NCBI GenBank assembly: GCA_009663005.1
Contig: CM018914.1
Coordinates: 2,781,951 to 2,794,450, forward strand
DNA: 12,500 bases
Reading direction: 5' to 3'
From: Actinidia chinensis
Lineage: Eukaryota > Streptophyta > Magnoliopsida > Ericales > Actinidiaceae
The notes beneath the pieces were generated by a model that was not told the origin of the DNA, made no database searches, and saw only the letters and a list, made by a program, of their open reading frames with translations. Positions within the stretch are counted from its first letter, which is position 1; each line of letters begins with the position of its first letter. Both the position numbers and the translations under genes were made by a program. This document shows, piece by piece, positions 1-6,959 of the stretch.

Positions 1-46
1 TGTAGGTGTTCGTTTAATTTTTAATATTTTGGGATGGTAAACTTAG

Positions 47-217
47 ACACACTCAGGTTCAGATAATAACCAAAGCAGCCCCGAGGTTGAGCTTCCGGAC
101 TCACCTGAGACTTACTCTCCTCTCATTATGTCTGGCTTCAACAAAGAAGAGTACATGAATCAGCCAGTTGAAGAGGGTGGTAGAGGTGGTGAAGAGGACT
201 TTGCGACAAGGCTATGA
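47..217 (+). CDS. Exon-like fragment, possible 3'-terminal exon of an unrecognised gene
   Basis: An open frame of 56 codons runs from base 47 to a TGA at 215-217. It is preceded by TTTTTAATATTTTGGG...ACTTAG, which looks like a T-rich 3' splice site with AG at 45-46. Bases 39 and 44 carry in-frame stops just before it, so if real it must be an exon. The peptide is hydrophilic and rich in Ser, Glu and Pro (SSPEVELPDSPETYSP), has a central Met, and ends in a Gly/Glu-rich tail (GGRGGEEDFATRL). I do not recognise the family. The segment is missing from copy B of the repeat. It may be the tail of a transposase or of a host gene. Low complexity leaves a real chance that it is not coding. Confidence 0.3.
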   Translation, partial: THSGSDNNQSSPEVELPDSPETYSPLIMSGFNKEEYMNQPVEEGGRGGEEDFATRL

Positions 218-283
218 GCTCAGGGGGTAGGAGTGGGAAGAGGAGCAGCCGGAGAGAGGAGAAGGAGAAGGAGAGATTTGAGA
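218..283 (+). repeat. Purine-rich GGA/GAA tract
   Basis: About 65 bases are almost all G and A, with repeated GAGGAGAAGGAGAAGGAGAG-type units, just after the stop of the exon-like frame. It fits a low-complexity 3' UTR or spacer. Copy B keeps only the last part. Confidence 0.5.
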
Positions 284-473
284 TGTCAGTTAAGACATCC
301 ACCCCGAGCTGCAGGGTGTTCTGCTGCTGTTTGGGGATGGTCTTTGAAGTTTTGCATACCTTTTATTTTCGTATGAACAGCCTTGTAAAAATCTTTTTTA
401 ATATATGCAGTGCTTCTCTTTTTCAGCTCGTCCTTACCTTTAAGATACTTGTTGTTTGCATTTTATTTTTCGC

Positions 474-540
474 GTAGATGTAGTTTCTATTGTAACATAT
501 TTTTTTTAGCGTTAGATGTAGTTTATTAGGTTGTAACATA
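474..540 (+). repeat. Short tandem duplication inside copy A
   Basis: The unit GTAGATGTAGTTTCTATTG plus TAACATAT at about 474-500 recurs, with small changes, at about 515-540 (TTAGATGTAGTTTATTAGG, then TTGTAACATAT). Copy B has a single version (GTAATGTAAGTTTTTATTGT), so the duplication arose in copy A or collapsed in copy B. Confidence 0.55.
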
Positions 541-762
541 TCTCAAGCTCGAATGAACTGGACCCACGCCTTAGCGAAAATATGCAACATTACATGCTTC
601 TTGTTCTATATGTACCTCGGGAGACAGAGCTCGGCATTCGCGAGGAGCTCGGCTAACTTTTCTCAAATGTCTGCTAAGTGAATGTAGATAAGTCTTGTGG
701 GATAGAGTTCGAGACTCGCGTAGAGTTTAGATATTATAACTCTTTCCAAACGTCTGCTAAAT

Positions 763-904
763 AAAAATAAAAAGGAGAGAGAGTGAAAATAGAAAAGTGA
801 GGAGTGTGAGGAAGGAAAATAAAAATACAAAGTAAGCTAGAGCTCTAGGTTGGGTATTTTTATTTTTTAATTGTAAGCACTCATATTAGTAGATTTCTTT
901 TTAT
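763..904. other. Gene-free A/purine-rich spacer
   Basis: The stretch is rich in AAATAAAAA and GAGAGAGAGTG-type runs. No reading frame, repeat partner or element end is visible. It separates repeat copy A from the retrotransposon remnants. Confidence 0.5.
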
Positions 905-1018
905 CCCGGGACGTAGGCAAGTTGTTACCGAACCACGTATATCTTATGTTCTCTATTTTATTTTGTGTGTTTTAATTTGTGTACTTTCATTATGGGTGAG
1001 ACCAATATTTTTTCAACA
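905..1018 (+). mobile_element. Copia-type LTR 3' portion (R-U5-like remnant)
   Basis: The sequence holds GGACGTAGGCAAGTTG followed by ACCGAACCACGTATATCTT and then TTATGTTCTC with a T-rich run. From memory this arrangement is typical of the R-U5 part of plant Ty1/copia LTRs. It ends in TTTTTTCAACA at 1018, a CA terminus, followed two bases later by a primer binding site. The left end of this LTR is not recognisable. Only its last 25 bases or so (GAGACCAATATTTTTTC...) match the LTR end at 1603, so the two LTRs of the outer element are not ordinary partners. Confidence 0.6.
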
Positions 1019-1020
1019 AC

Positions 1021-1032
1021 TGGTATCAGAGC
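1021..1032 (+). other. Primer binding site, initiator tRNA-Met (outer element)
   Basis: TGGTATCAGAGC is complementary to the 3' end of plant initiator tRNA-Met and is the standard minus-strand primer site of plant LTR retrotransposons. It lies two bases after the CA end of the upstream LTR, the usual spacing. Confidence 0.85.
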
Positions 1033-1118
1033 TCAGGTTACAACAAGTCTCAAGCCCACACCAGGAGAAAACGGGTTGATGGATAGCCGATCCAGGGCCT
1101 GATGTGTGAGGGGGAGAT
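1033..1118 (+). mobile_element. Non-coding internal domain and polypurine tract of the outer miniature element
   Basis: Only about 85 bases separate the primer site from a polypurine tract (GAGGGGGAGA, 1108-1117), which is followed directly by TGTTGGA, a classical plant LTR start. There is no room for gag or pol, so the element is a TRIM/SMART-type non-autonomous retrotransposon that would depend on enzymes supplied by another element. Confidence 0.7.
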
Positions 1119-1127
1119 TGTTGGATT

Positions 1128-1244
1128 TGTGAAGCGAAGTCCCACATCGCTTGTGAGTTGAAGTAATTTGCAATATATAAGTGGAAGGGCACCCTTACTT
1201 CAATAGCTAACTTTTGGACTAAGTTCTACCCAAACATTCTTGCA
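1128..1244 (+). repeat. 5' LTR of nested TRIM
   Basis: 117 bp, starting TGTGAAGCGAAGTCCCACAT and ending CATTCTTGCA. It holds a TATATAA box (AATATATAAGTGG near 1172) that could act as a promoter TATA element. It is about 90% identical to the 3' LTR by hand alignment. Confidence 0.85.
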
Positions 1245-1256
1245 TGGTATCAGAGC
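1245..1256 (+). other. Primer binding site, initiator tRNA-Met (nested TRIM)
   Basis: A second TGGTATCAGAGC lies directly against the CA end of the 117-bp LTR. It shows that this element and the outer one used the same tRNA primer. Confidence 0.85.
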
Positions 1257-1332
1257 GGGGACTCCCAGGGATGGGTAAGGTGCATGTCCTTGGCCTGCAC
1301 GTGGCAGGTGCTGCCGAGTGAGCACACTAAGC

Positions 1333-1343
1333 GTGAGGGAGGG
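1333..1343 (+). other. Polypurine tract of nested TRIM
   Basis: GTGAGGGAGGG lies immediately upstream of the 3' LTR start (TGTGAAG at 1344), the position where plus-strand synthesis would be primed. Confidence 0.7.
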
Positions 1344-1461
1344 TGTGAAGCGAAGTCTCACATCACTTGAGAGTTGAAGTAATTTGCAATATATAAGTGG
1401 AAGGGCACCCTTACTTCAATAGCTAGCTTTTGGGATAAGTTCTACTCAAGCATTCTAACAG
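1344..1461 (+). repeat. 3' LTR of nested TRIM
   Basis: 118 bp, TGTGAAGCGAAGTCTCACAT to CATTCTAACA. It keeps the same TATATAA box as the 5' copy. The differences from the 5' copy are mostly transitions (C/T, G/A), as expected from decay of methylated repeat DNA. Confidence 0.85.
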
Positions 1462-1603
1462 GGTTATCCCACATCGATTGTGGAAGTGGTTGGTGGTCAC
1501 TTTATAAGTGTGAGGGAAAACCTCACCTCATAGGCTAGCTTGGGGGGTGAAAAGGCCCAAGACCACCTATCACTAGAAGCAGAGACCAATATTTTTTCCA
1601 ACA

Positions 1604-2018
1604 CAACTATGGGGTAATTTTTACCCCTTACAAGTGACCATAGTGAATAAAGAAAACATTTGGAAAAACACAATTATTGGGGTGGTTGTAAACGCAATCC
1701 TAAGGCTTTATTTGGAATTTAGGAAAAAGAAAATGGAAAAATATCCCAAGGAAAATAAATAAAAAGAAGTGATAAAGTTTTTTCTTCATTACTTTAAAAT
1801 CTTGATTTGTATTTTTCCTTACTTGGCGATAAATTCATCCCATTGGTGCATAAATTACCATCTTCCTTCCCTTATGACATTTAAGTCACTCTTGCAAAAG
1901 TTCAGTTTTTATGAGGTGCGTTCATGAAGTCGTTTTAACCTAGTTTATCTTTCATTGTAGTATATTCTCTGATCAATACAAAAAAGAAAACTTAGAATTT
2001 AAAAAAAAAAACCTATAC
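1604..2018. other. Gene-free AT-rich spacer
   Basis: No coding frame is supported. The only small structure seen is a perfect 7-bp inverted repeat, GGGGTAA / TTACCCC, at 1611-1627. The rest is A- and T-rich sequence ending in an A run (2000-2011) directly before the SINE-like element. Confidence 0.5.
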
Positions 2019-2135
2019 CAGGGTGATTAGCTTGGTGTGGAGACACTGACTTCAAATCAGAGTTCGAATCTTGAGTAACCAACTAGCTAGTGATGAATTC
2101 CCAAAATTAGATAGGACTGGATCTTTTTCTTTCTC
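2019..2135 (+). mobile_element. tRNA-like SINE
   Basis: TTAGCTTGGTGTGG (2027-2040) fits an RNA polymerase III A box, and GAGTTCGAATCTT (2060-2072) fits a B box. Between them CTGA-CTTCAAA-TCAG (2046-2060) forms an anticodon-like stem with a 7-base loop. A non-tRNA body of about 50 bp follows and ends in a T/C-rich tail (TCTTTTTCTTTCTCTTTTCC, 2112-2131). This order is that of plant tRNA-derived SINEs, which are transcribed from the internal promoter and moved by LINE enzymes. Target duplications could not be fixed because both flanks are A-rich. The T arm pairs poorly, so it is not a working tRNA. Confidence 0.6.
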
Positions 2136-2775
2136 TTTTCCTTAAAAAATTATAAAATTTTAAAAATTGTTGGTGAATTATCTTTCACACCCAATTAATG
2201 ATGACCTTAAATATTTTCCATTCTCACAATTGAGTCAAGAGGAAGTACATTCTAACGCATAAATTTATAGTGAATTTTGTACACAATGATTATGTGAGTC
2301 GTTCACTTTAAAATATGAAAATTACGGAATGTTTAGATTGCCTTTATTTGCACAATACTATTAAACACCATTCTAATCTCGGATGGTTTTTTGCTTAAAT
2401 TTTACGGTGCAAGAGTATACTTTTTCTTCTAGTCTTCAGACCCATAACCACATTTTATTGTATGAATAATCTCGTTACATTAGGTGGGGAATTAATGGAA
2501 TTGTAAAGTGTTCAAATGACACATTTCTCTGATCATTCTTGTCACTATATTTAGAGATTTTTTTTTTCTATTTCCCCTCTAAAATGTACTATACTACCAA
2601 AATAAAAGTCCATGATATGTTCTTTCCACTGAATTCATGACATTATTAACAGCTTTTGATTGAAAAACACGAAGGTGGATACCCGAACATGGCTAAGCAG
2701 GCCTGTGGGTTGGAGTACTTTGATCAGTGATTTTACTTAGGGGTAAATTACCCTTTGCACCCCTTTACTTTTACC
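2136..2775. other. Gene-free AT-rich stretch with one short exon-like patch
   Basis: Mostly featureless AT-rich DNA. At 2653-2730 a 25-codon frame (reading GGYPNMAKQACGLEYFDQ before TGA) follows TTAACAG, which could be a splice acceptor. It is too short to identify or to trust as coding. Nothing else is supported. Confidence 0.4.
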
Positions 2776-3612
2776 TAACGCTCCGTATTTTGACATAAAA
2801 TTTTCTCTAGAAGTATTTTTTATATTTTTTGCCATCAGAAAATGTTTTCTAGAAATATTTTTAATTTTTTTTTTCCGTTTGGTAGAAGAAAAATAAAAGG
2901 CCAATAAAATCTATTTTCTGATCAACAAAAATACATATTTTAAGAGGTTGAAAAGATTTTCTCATTTTTTATCCCAGGACAATCATTTTTAATAGACTAG
3001 CTAGCTCTCGCACCGGCCGCAACCACCACCACATACAATATAATTATTTTTTAAAAAAAACTGTGTTATTTGTCTTAAAAAAAACATTTTATTTTTGCAA
3101 AAACTCTTTTATTTTTTTTTTACAAAAAAAACTGTTTTATTTTAAAAATCTGTTTTTATTTTTTTAAAAAATTATTTTTTAAAACAAAATTTTTACTTTT
3201 AGAAAAAAACAATATTGTTTAAAAAAGTGTTTTATTTTTTAAAAAACTATTTTAAATTTTAATCTTAAAAAAAGAATTTTTTGGACTTGATGATGCATTG
3301 TTAGGATCGGTATTTTTCCCCCTCTTTATAGAGTTTGTTTGTTTTTAGAGAAAAAAATGAATTGGATGTCCATATATGTCGGACGGATTCGAATTTAAGT
3401 AATGCGATTTACTATATTGTTAGTGTTTATATTGATGATTGATTATTGGTATTTTTAATTGTTTGTGATTTTTATGCCAAAATAAACAATAAAATTGATT
3501 TTCAAAAAATGGATTCATGTCAAGCAAAACGTCGAAAGGCAAAATTATTTCTCGAAAATACTTTCTCTCTAGAGAAAAAACATTTTCCGCACGAAAACAA
3601 ATGGAGTATAAG
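2776..3612. mobile_element. Terminal-inverted-repeat (MITE-like) element
   Basis: The left end reads ACGCTCCGTATTTTGACATA followed by AAATTTTCTCTAGA. The reverse complement of the right end reads ATACTCCATTTGTTTTCGTG followed by CGGAAAATGTTTTTTCTCTAGA. This is a diverged inverted repeat of roughly 40 bp. The ...GAAAATGTTTTCTAGAAA... ends resemble a motif common in plant MITE-type elements. The interior is non-coding and includes a 230-bp A/T-run array. No target duplication could be found, so superfamily and exact limits are uncertain. The frame at 3446-3694 overlaps the right arm and is not a gene. Confidence 0.45.
3040..3270. repeat. A/T homopolymer-run array
   Basis: Short A and T runs alternate in units like AAAAACTGTTTTATTTTAAAA. 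It follows a C/A-rich patch (CAACCACCACCACATACAA near 3019). A similar array in the opposite orientation lies at 8410-8600 next to a matching GTGGTGGATGGTGGGTGG patch, so the two may come from the same element family. Confidence 0.45.
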
Positions 3613-4112
3613 TGTTTGCACTATTTACTTTGATAATTGTGTAGCAAACCCACCTTACAATATGTCCATCTTTCATCAGTTAAGAGCCACATGATCTTTA
3701 CATGAGATCCACATGACTTTCTGTCACTCCTTATACAACCACATGAATTGAAAGAACATGAACACTTGTCTAAAGTATTAGTTAGGGGTTCACTGATATA
3801 ATTGAAAATAAAATACCAAGTGAGATTGAATAAAAGTATAAGGGCCAAAGTGTAATTTATTAGGATTTCACTAGCCCATGGCAGAATGGTTACGAATTTG
3901 GGTCCTACTTTACTTTATATGTTTGGGCTTGAAGTTTTCTGGCCTTGGATAAAGATCTATTACGTTTGCTCACTATGATGGGCTTGGGCTACATTTCTTT
4001 AGCCGAATTGAGCCCAACCCAGGAGAAGAATTGCAAGCGAGCCTACATTGGACTCATCATCCCCTGTAAACTTCATGGGTTCAATCTGTTTGAACCCAAA
4101 ACAATTCTCTAT
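3613..4112. other. Gene-free spacer with a short perfect hairpin
   Basis: No frame is supported. GGGTTCAA (4077-4084) and TTGAACCC (4090-4097) form a perfect 8-bp stem with a 5-base loop, just outside the left end of the next element. The frames at 3621-3848 and 3945-4145 have no recognisable content. Confidence 0.4.
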
Positions 4113-4536
4113 GGGACCGTTGGATGGAGGATTTGGAGGGGATAATTTTTCCCCCGAATAAACTTTATCCCGGGGGTTTGCCTAGCGATATGCCCCCAGA
4201 TAATTTATGCCCTCGGGAGGTGGATAATTTATAGGTGGCATAGACCCTAAATAAAAGTATCCGGAGGATAAGGGGTAGGGATAAGAAAAACAATATATAA
4301 AAAAAAACAAAATGTATAATTTATATATATATATATATATAAAAGATTTTTAATATATAAATATTTTATATTTGTTTCTCTCTATTATTTTCTTCCTTAT
4401 TTCTCCACCCTTATTCACCCATTCTAAAAAAACTATCAAGACAAAATAAAGCTATCCCCCTTAAAAGTTATCCCCCTCTAAAATTTATCTCCATCTAAAA
4501 GTGATCCGCCCCCCATATCCTCCAACAAACGGGCCC
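4113..4536. mobile_element. MITE-like element with GGGNCCGTT ends
   Basis: The left end is GGGACCGTTGGATGGAGGAT. The reverse complement of the right end is GGGCCCGTTTGTTGGAGGAT, then a G-rich stretch. Both arms continue inward with GGGGGATAA / TTATCCCC-type motifs, repeated many times (GGATAATTT, TTATCCCGGGGG, AGTTATCCCCCTC). The element is 424 bp and non-coding. GGGCCCGTTTG-like ends occur in several plant MITE families. Without a clear target duplication I do not assign it to hAT or PIF/Harbinger. A TA dinucleotide repeat sits in the middle. Confidence 0.6.
4322..4341. repeat. TA microsatellite, about ten units
   Basis: Twenty bases of uninterrupted TA lie inside the MITE-like element at 4113-4536. 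It is a likely length-variable site. Confidence 0.9.
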
Positions 4537-4629
4537 GTATGTCCCAGTTCACACCCAGATTTTAAGTTTAGATTTTGTTTATCTTTTCTCTTTGCACTCT
4601 CATAAATCCCCAAAATGCCCCCACCAAAA

Positions 4630-4668
4630 CCTAAACCTAAACCTAAACATAAATCTAAAATCTAAATC
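4630..4668 (+). repeat. CCTAAA hexamer repeat, degenerating
   Basis: Three perfect CCTAAA units (4630-4647) are followed by CATAAA, TCTAAAA and TCTAAAT variants. It resembles the plant telomere unit CCCTAAA but lacks one C in every copy, so it is better called a telomere-like short repeat than interstitial telomere DNA. Confidence 0.7.
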
Positions 4669-4772
4669 ATCTTCATACTTCCAAACACCAGCCGTCGCTT
4701 CCAACAACCCCCTCTCCCAGCACACGATTGCCGTCACCTCAACCCATTCCAATCTAAATCATCTTCATACTT
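4661..4772 (+). repeat. 20-bp direct repeat, copies 92 bp apart
   Basis: TCTAAATCATCTTCATACTT occurs exactly at 4661-4680 and at 4753-4772. It suggests a local duplication or slippage in this C/A-rich patch. Confidence 0.85.
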
Positions 4773-5322
4773 AAACATATTTTTTTATCTATTTTCCCCC
4801 TGTTCTTGTCTTTTTAGGAATAAAGAACGTAATGTAATTCAATTAAAAGATAGAATTATAATAAAAATTCAGTATTTTTGTGGGGTTAGAGAGAATTTTT
4901 TTTGGGTTCGACACAACTCTATTATTTAGAAGAAAATCCAATGCATGAAGATTGAGATTGGTTGTATTTGCTTCAATAATTTACTTCTATTTTAGAAATG
5001 GGGTTCACTAAGGGTTGTAATTGGATTAGAATTTAGTGAAGAAATAAATAAATAATTAAATAAAAAAGTTAATGGGTCTAATCCATAATTTAAAATATCT
5101 TTTTTTTTTTTTACTCTCTTTTCCGACATAACTGTATGTCATATATCTTATCCAAAAGTAGCTAATGATTTGTGCATTTGAGCTGACTTTCTCAAACGCA
5201 CCACAATTGCTGCAAATGGGGAGTCACATGCAGACGTTGCACACATATTGGGCATTGATGGTAAGTTAATGGTACACAATTGTCAACCATGGACACAATT
5301 GGACATAGATGCAGAGGTTAGT

Positions 5323-5423
5323 ACACAATAAAGGAAAATACAATAGACACACGAATATTAACCACAAGCGTTTTTTCATAATCCGCTAGTCTTCACACAG
5401 TAAGGAAAATACAATGCACACAT
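5323..5423 (+). repeat. Short diverged direct repeat
   Basis: ACACAATAAAGGAAAATACA (5323-5342) followed by ATAGACACAC recurs as ACACAGTAAGGAAAATACAA at 5395-5414 followed by TGCACACAT. It lies just downstream of the kinase relic, in what would be its 3' flank. Confidence 0.65.
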
Positions 5424-5589
5424 ATGTGACTGCATAAGTGACGCATATAAATACATAAACAAGATGGGCCATAATGCAAGCGTGCCAAGAATTGATTCTC
5501 ATCATTCCAACTCCAGCACAATCGATAAAAATTCCGTTCTTGATTACGCAATCCGTAGGCATGGAAAATTGTACGAAGTGGTGTAGCTA

Positions 5590-6530
5590 AAGCCGTCGTG
5601 CGAGAAAGAAACATTGAGAGATGTGTTGCATTGTTGGACGAGATATCGGCTCGGGGCGCAAGCATGCAAATGATAGCGTAGCACAAGAGCAATGTTCCAG
5701 CAACTATGGATTCGTTGGAGGCTCAAGCGCGATCTAAGAATCGGTTATTCATCATGTTTTGAGCAGAAGGTGATGCCATTGACGGAGAGGAGTTATCCCG
5801 GATGCTTCCCTGATTGTTTTCTAGTGCAACCACTCCAAAACTATAAACATCGACAATTTCGGTCACAACATGGGTAGGCAAGTTCTGCACAAATAGAAAG
5901 ATTATTGTAAAAAAAAATAAAATAATTTTGCAGGGCTTCCCTTTAATAGAAAAAAAGTAATATCGCTACCTGTGCAATCTAGCCATAAGTGCCCTGCAAG
6001 TAGGGTTTGGTTCGTGAATTTGAAAAAAACAGTCTGGCTGTACCAAAGTCTGAGACAAAGGATTCCAATGAGAGTTAAACAGAATGTTGTTGTCGATTGT
6101 CTCGAGAACAATCGGGGAGTTGCAATCTGGTGAAGTAGACAAAGCATGGGCTATTGCTTCCACAATGTTTACCTCTGAGTCCATCCTATTCCATAGCTTC
6201 GACATCCAATCTCAAGGCACAAAATAAGCTTCCCCTTTCCATGTACTTGTAGATGAGGCAAGACCTCTATTGTGCAAACAGAAACCATAAAGTTCACCCA
6301 ATGATTTTTGTGTCGTACATTAGTTAACATTTTTGGACTCATTATCTAAAAAACAACGTCAAAAGTTGGCGCCTCTGCTCCAAACGGTGAAGTTTCTTCA
6401 GGCAATTACTTTTCCACTTTGGCAACTGAGCTTTGTAAACGCTGACAGTATCCACCGGTTCCAATGCACAAAATACCTGATGTCAAAATCATTTGTCGCT
6501 TCGATGATGTCACATAGGCAATTTTCCACA
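5590..6530 (-). other. Protein kinase domain of the receptor kinase relic
   Basis: Reading the minus strand with frame changes: DIIEATNDFDIR near 6500, the glycine loop IGTGGY near 6450-6470, LTNVRHKN (6306-6328, alpha-C to beta-4 region), a hinge with LIYKYMERGSLFC (about 6227-6265), NIVEAIAHALS (about 6150-6170), the catalytic loop region near 6085-6110, FVSDFGTARLF with DFG at 6042-6050, a split PE motif at the intron, VDVYSFGVVALE (5819-5854), and PEPISRPTMQHISQ (about 5610-5656). The catalytic-loop HRD is not readable in one frame (it reads LET), but one missing base and one extra base account for this. All kinase subdomains from I to XI are traceable. Confidence 0.85.
5885..5969 (-). 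other. Recognisable 85-bp intron in the kinase domain
   Basis: On the minus strand GTAGCGATATT starts the intron at 5969, and a T-rich run followed by ATTTGTGCAG ends it at 5885. Joining the flanks gives TGCACA-GAACTTGCCTAC, which reads as a degenerate APELAY, the conserved PE motif after the activation loop. Members of this receptor group carry an intron at this place, as I recall. Its presence argues that the copy arose by DNA duplication, not by retroposition. Confidence 0.75.
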
Positions 6531-6599
6531 TAATTTAGTACTGGAGAGATATCCCGTTTTTCATGCACGTGCCTTAGATTGTTTTTTTTTTGTTCTTAT

Positions 6600-6700
6600 G
6601 GAGACAAAAGCATTGTGAATGCAAGCACGGACAACAAAGATACGATGGGGAAGAGACGACAAGAGTAAGAACCCGGTATTATCTTGTTGTTTCCGCTGGA
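6600..6700 (-). other. Transmembrane and juxtamembrane part of the receptor kinase relic
   Basis: On the minus strand the frame RLFPIVSLLSVLAFTMLL gives a hydrophobic run of membrane-spanning length, followed by polar sequence (EQKKNN-like) leading into the kinase domain at about 6530. Its place between LRRs and kinase matches a single-pass receptor. Confidence 0.6.
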
Positions 6701-6959
6701 GTCTTGGTTGTACACAGAAGAAAAACAGTGGGAGGAATTTCTAGGCTTTATTGCAGCAGTAAGGCCGTCAAAATAGATTCTTCATGGCGAACATGAATCT
6801 GGGGAGATATGTGGATTTGGACCCTTGAATAATTGTGTGACAAAGTTCTGAACTCTTAAATACAAAAACAGTTAAGGACAGTTGCAGAGAGGACTATTAT
6901 ATGAGAGATTAGAGTTACTCTAAACTCGTAAAAAAATCAAGACAGTTGGTTTTAAAAAT

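Larger units (their letters stand above)
1..762 (+). repeat. Direct repeat, copy A (long version)
   Basis: This block is matched, in the same orientation, by a shorter copy at 11511-11901. Both copies open with a TGTAGGTGTT start, then a shared ATTTTTAATATTTTGGGATG stretch near base 20-40. They share GAGATGTCAGTTAAG near 282 (11625 in copy B), the run CCCACGCCTTAG near 566, GAGCTCGGCTAAC near 645, GGGATAGAGTTCGAGA near 699, and both end at GTCTGCTAAAT. Copy A has about 370 extra bases, mainly the exon-like part (roughly 65-250) and 345-510. The start at base 1 is probably set by the window edge, so the repeat may extend further left. It does not show LTR hallmarks (no matching CA end, no primer site at its right edge). 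It is more likely a duplicated gene 3' end or an unclassified transposon piece. Confidence 0.75.
1128..1461 (+). mobile_element. Complete nested TRIM (terminal-repeat retrotransposon in miniature)
   Basis: This is a whole 334-bp element: 5' LTR 1128-1244, primer site 1245-1256, about 76 bp of non-coding interior, polypurine tract 1333-1343, and 3' LTR 1344-1461. It is flanked by GGATT (1123-1127) and GGGTT (1462-1466), a 5-bp target duplication with one change, which marks insertion into the outer 3' LTR. It has no coding capacity, so any past movement used enzymes from elsewhere. By hand the LTRs differ at about 10 positions plus one indel, so it is not a very recent insertion. Confidence 0.85.
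1119..1603 (+). mobile_element. 3' LTR of the outer element, split by a nested TRIM
   Basis: The LTR starts TGTTGGATT (1119-1127), is interrupted by the nested element, and resumes at 1467 with ATCCCACATCGATTGTGG. It ends ATTTTTTCCAACA at 1603. Without the insert it is about 146 bp, bounded by TG and CA. The TCCCACATCG motif near the start is common in plant miniature LTRs. The upstream partner at 1018 shares only its last 25 bases or so. A matching outer target duplication (expected to include CAACT after 1603) was not found. Confidence 0.65.
4537..5322. other. Gene-free low-complexity stretch
   Basis: The region is C- and A-rich at first (4560-4770), then AT-rich with a T run (5100-5112). 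The frame at 4592-4774 (Asn/Leu/Lys repeats from CTAAAC units) is a by-product of the tandem repeat there, not a gene. No element ends were found. Confidence 0.45.

Noticed and set aside
214..477. Plus-strand 87-codon frame starting in the purine tract
   Set aside because: It overlaps the stop of the exon-like frame in another frame, begins with purine-tract residues (Ser/Arg/Lys/Glu runs) and is not kept in copy B.
3446..3694. 82-codon plus frame
   Set aside because: It runs across the right arm of the 2776-3612 element, has biased composition from A/T runs and no recognisable domain.
3868..3900. TGGCAGAATGGTTA resembling a polymerase III A box
   Set aside because: No B box follows at the right distance, so a tRNA or second SINE is not supported.
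4630..4668. Interstitial telomere array
   Set aside because: Units are CCTAAA, not the plant telomere unit CCCTAAA, and only three are perfect.
1128..4668. CRISPR-like or other regularly spaced repeat array
   Set aside because: The repeats seen are LTR pairs, microsatellites or local duplications. None shows short repeats with unique spacers, and the context is plant nuclear DNA.
4592..4774. 60-codon plus frame
   Set aside because: The Asn-Leu repeats come straight from the CCTAAA-type tandem repeat.
6333..6796. Plus-strand frames of 66 and 68 codons
   Set aside because: They are antisense shadows of the kinase N-lobe and membrane part of the minus-strand receptor kinase.
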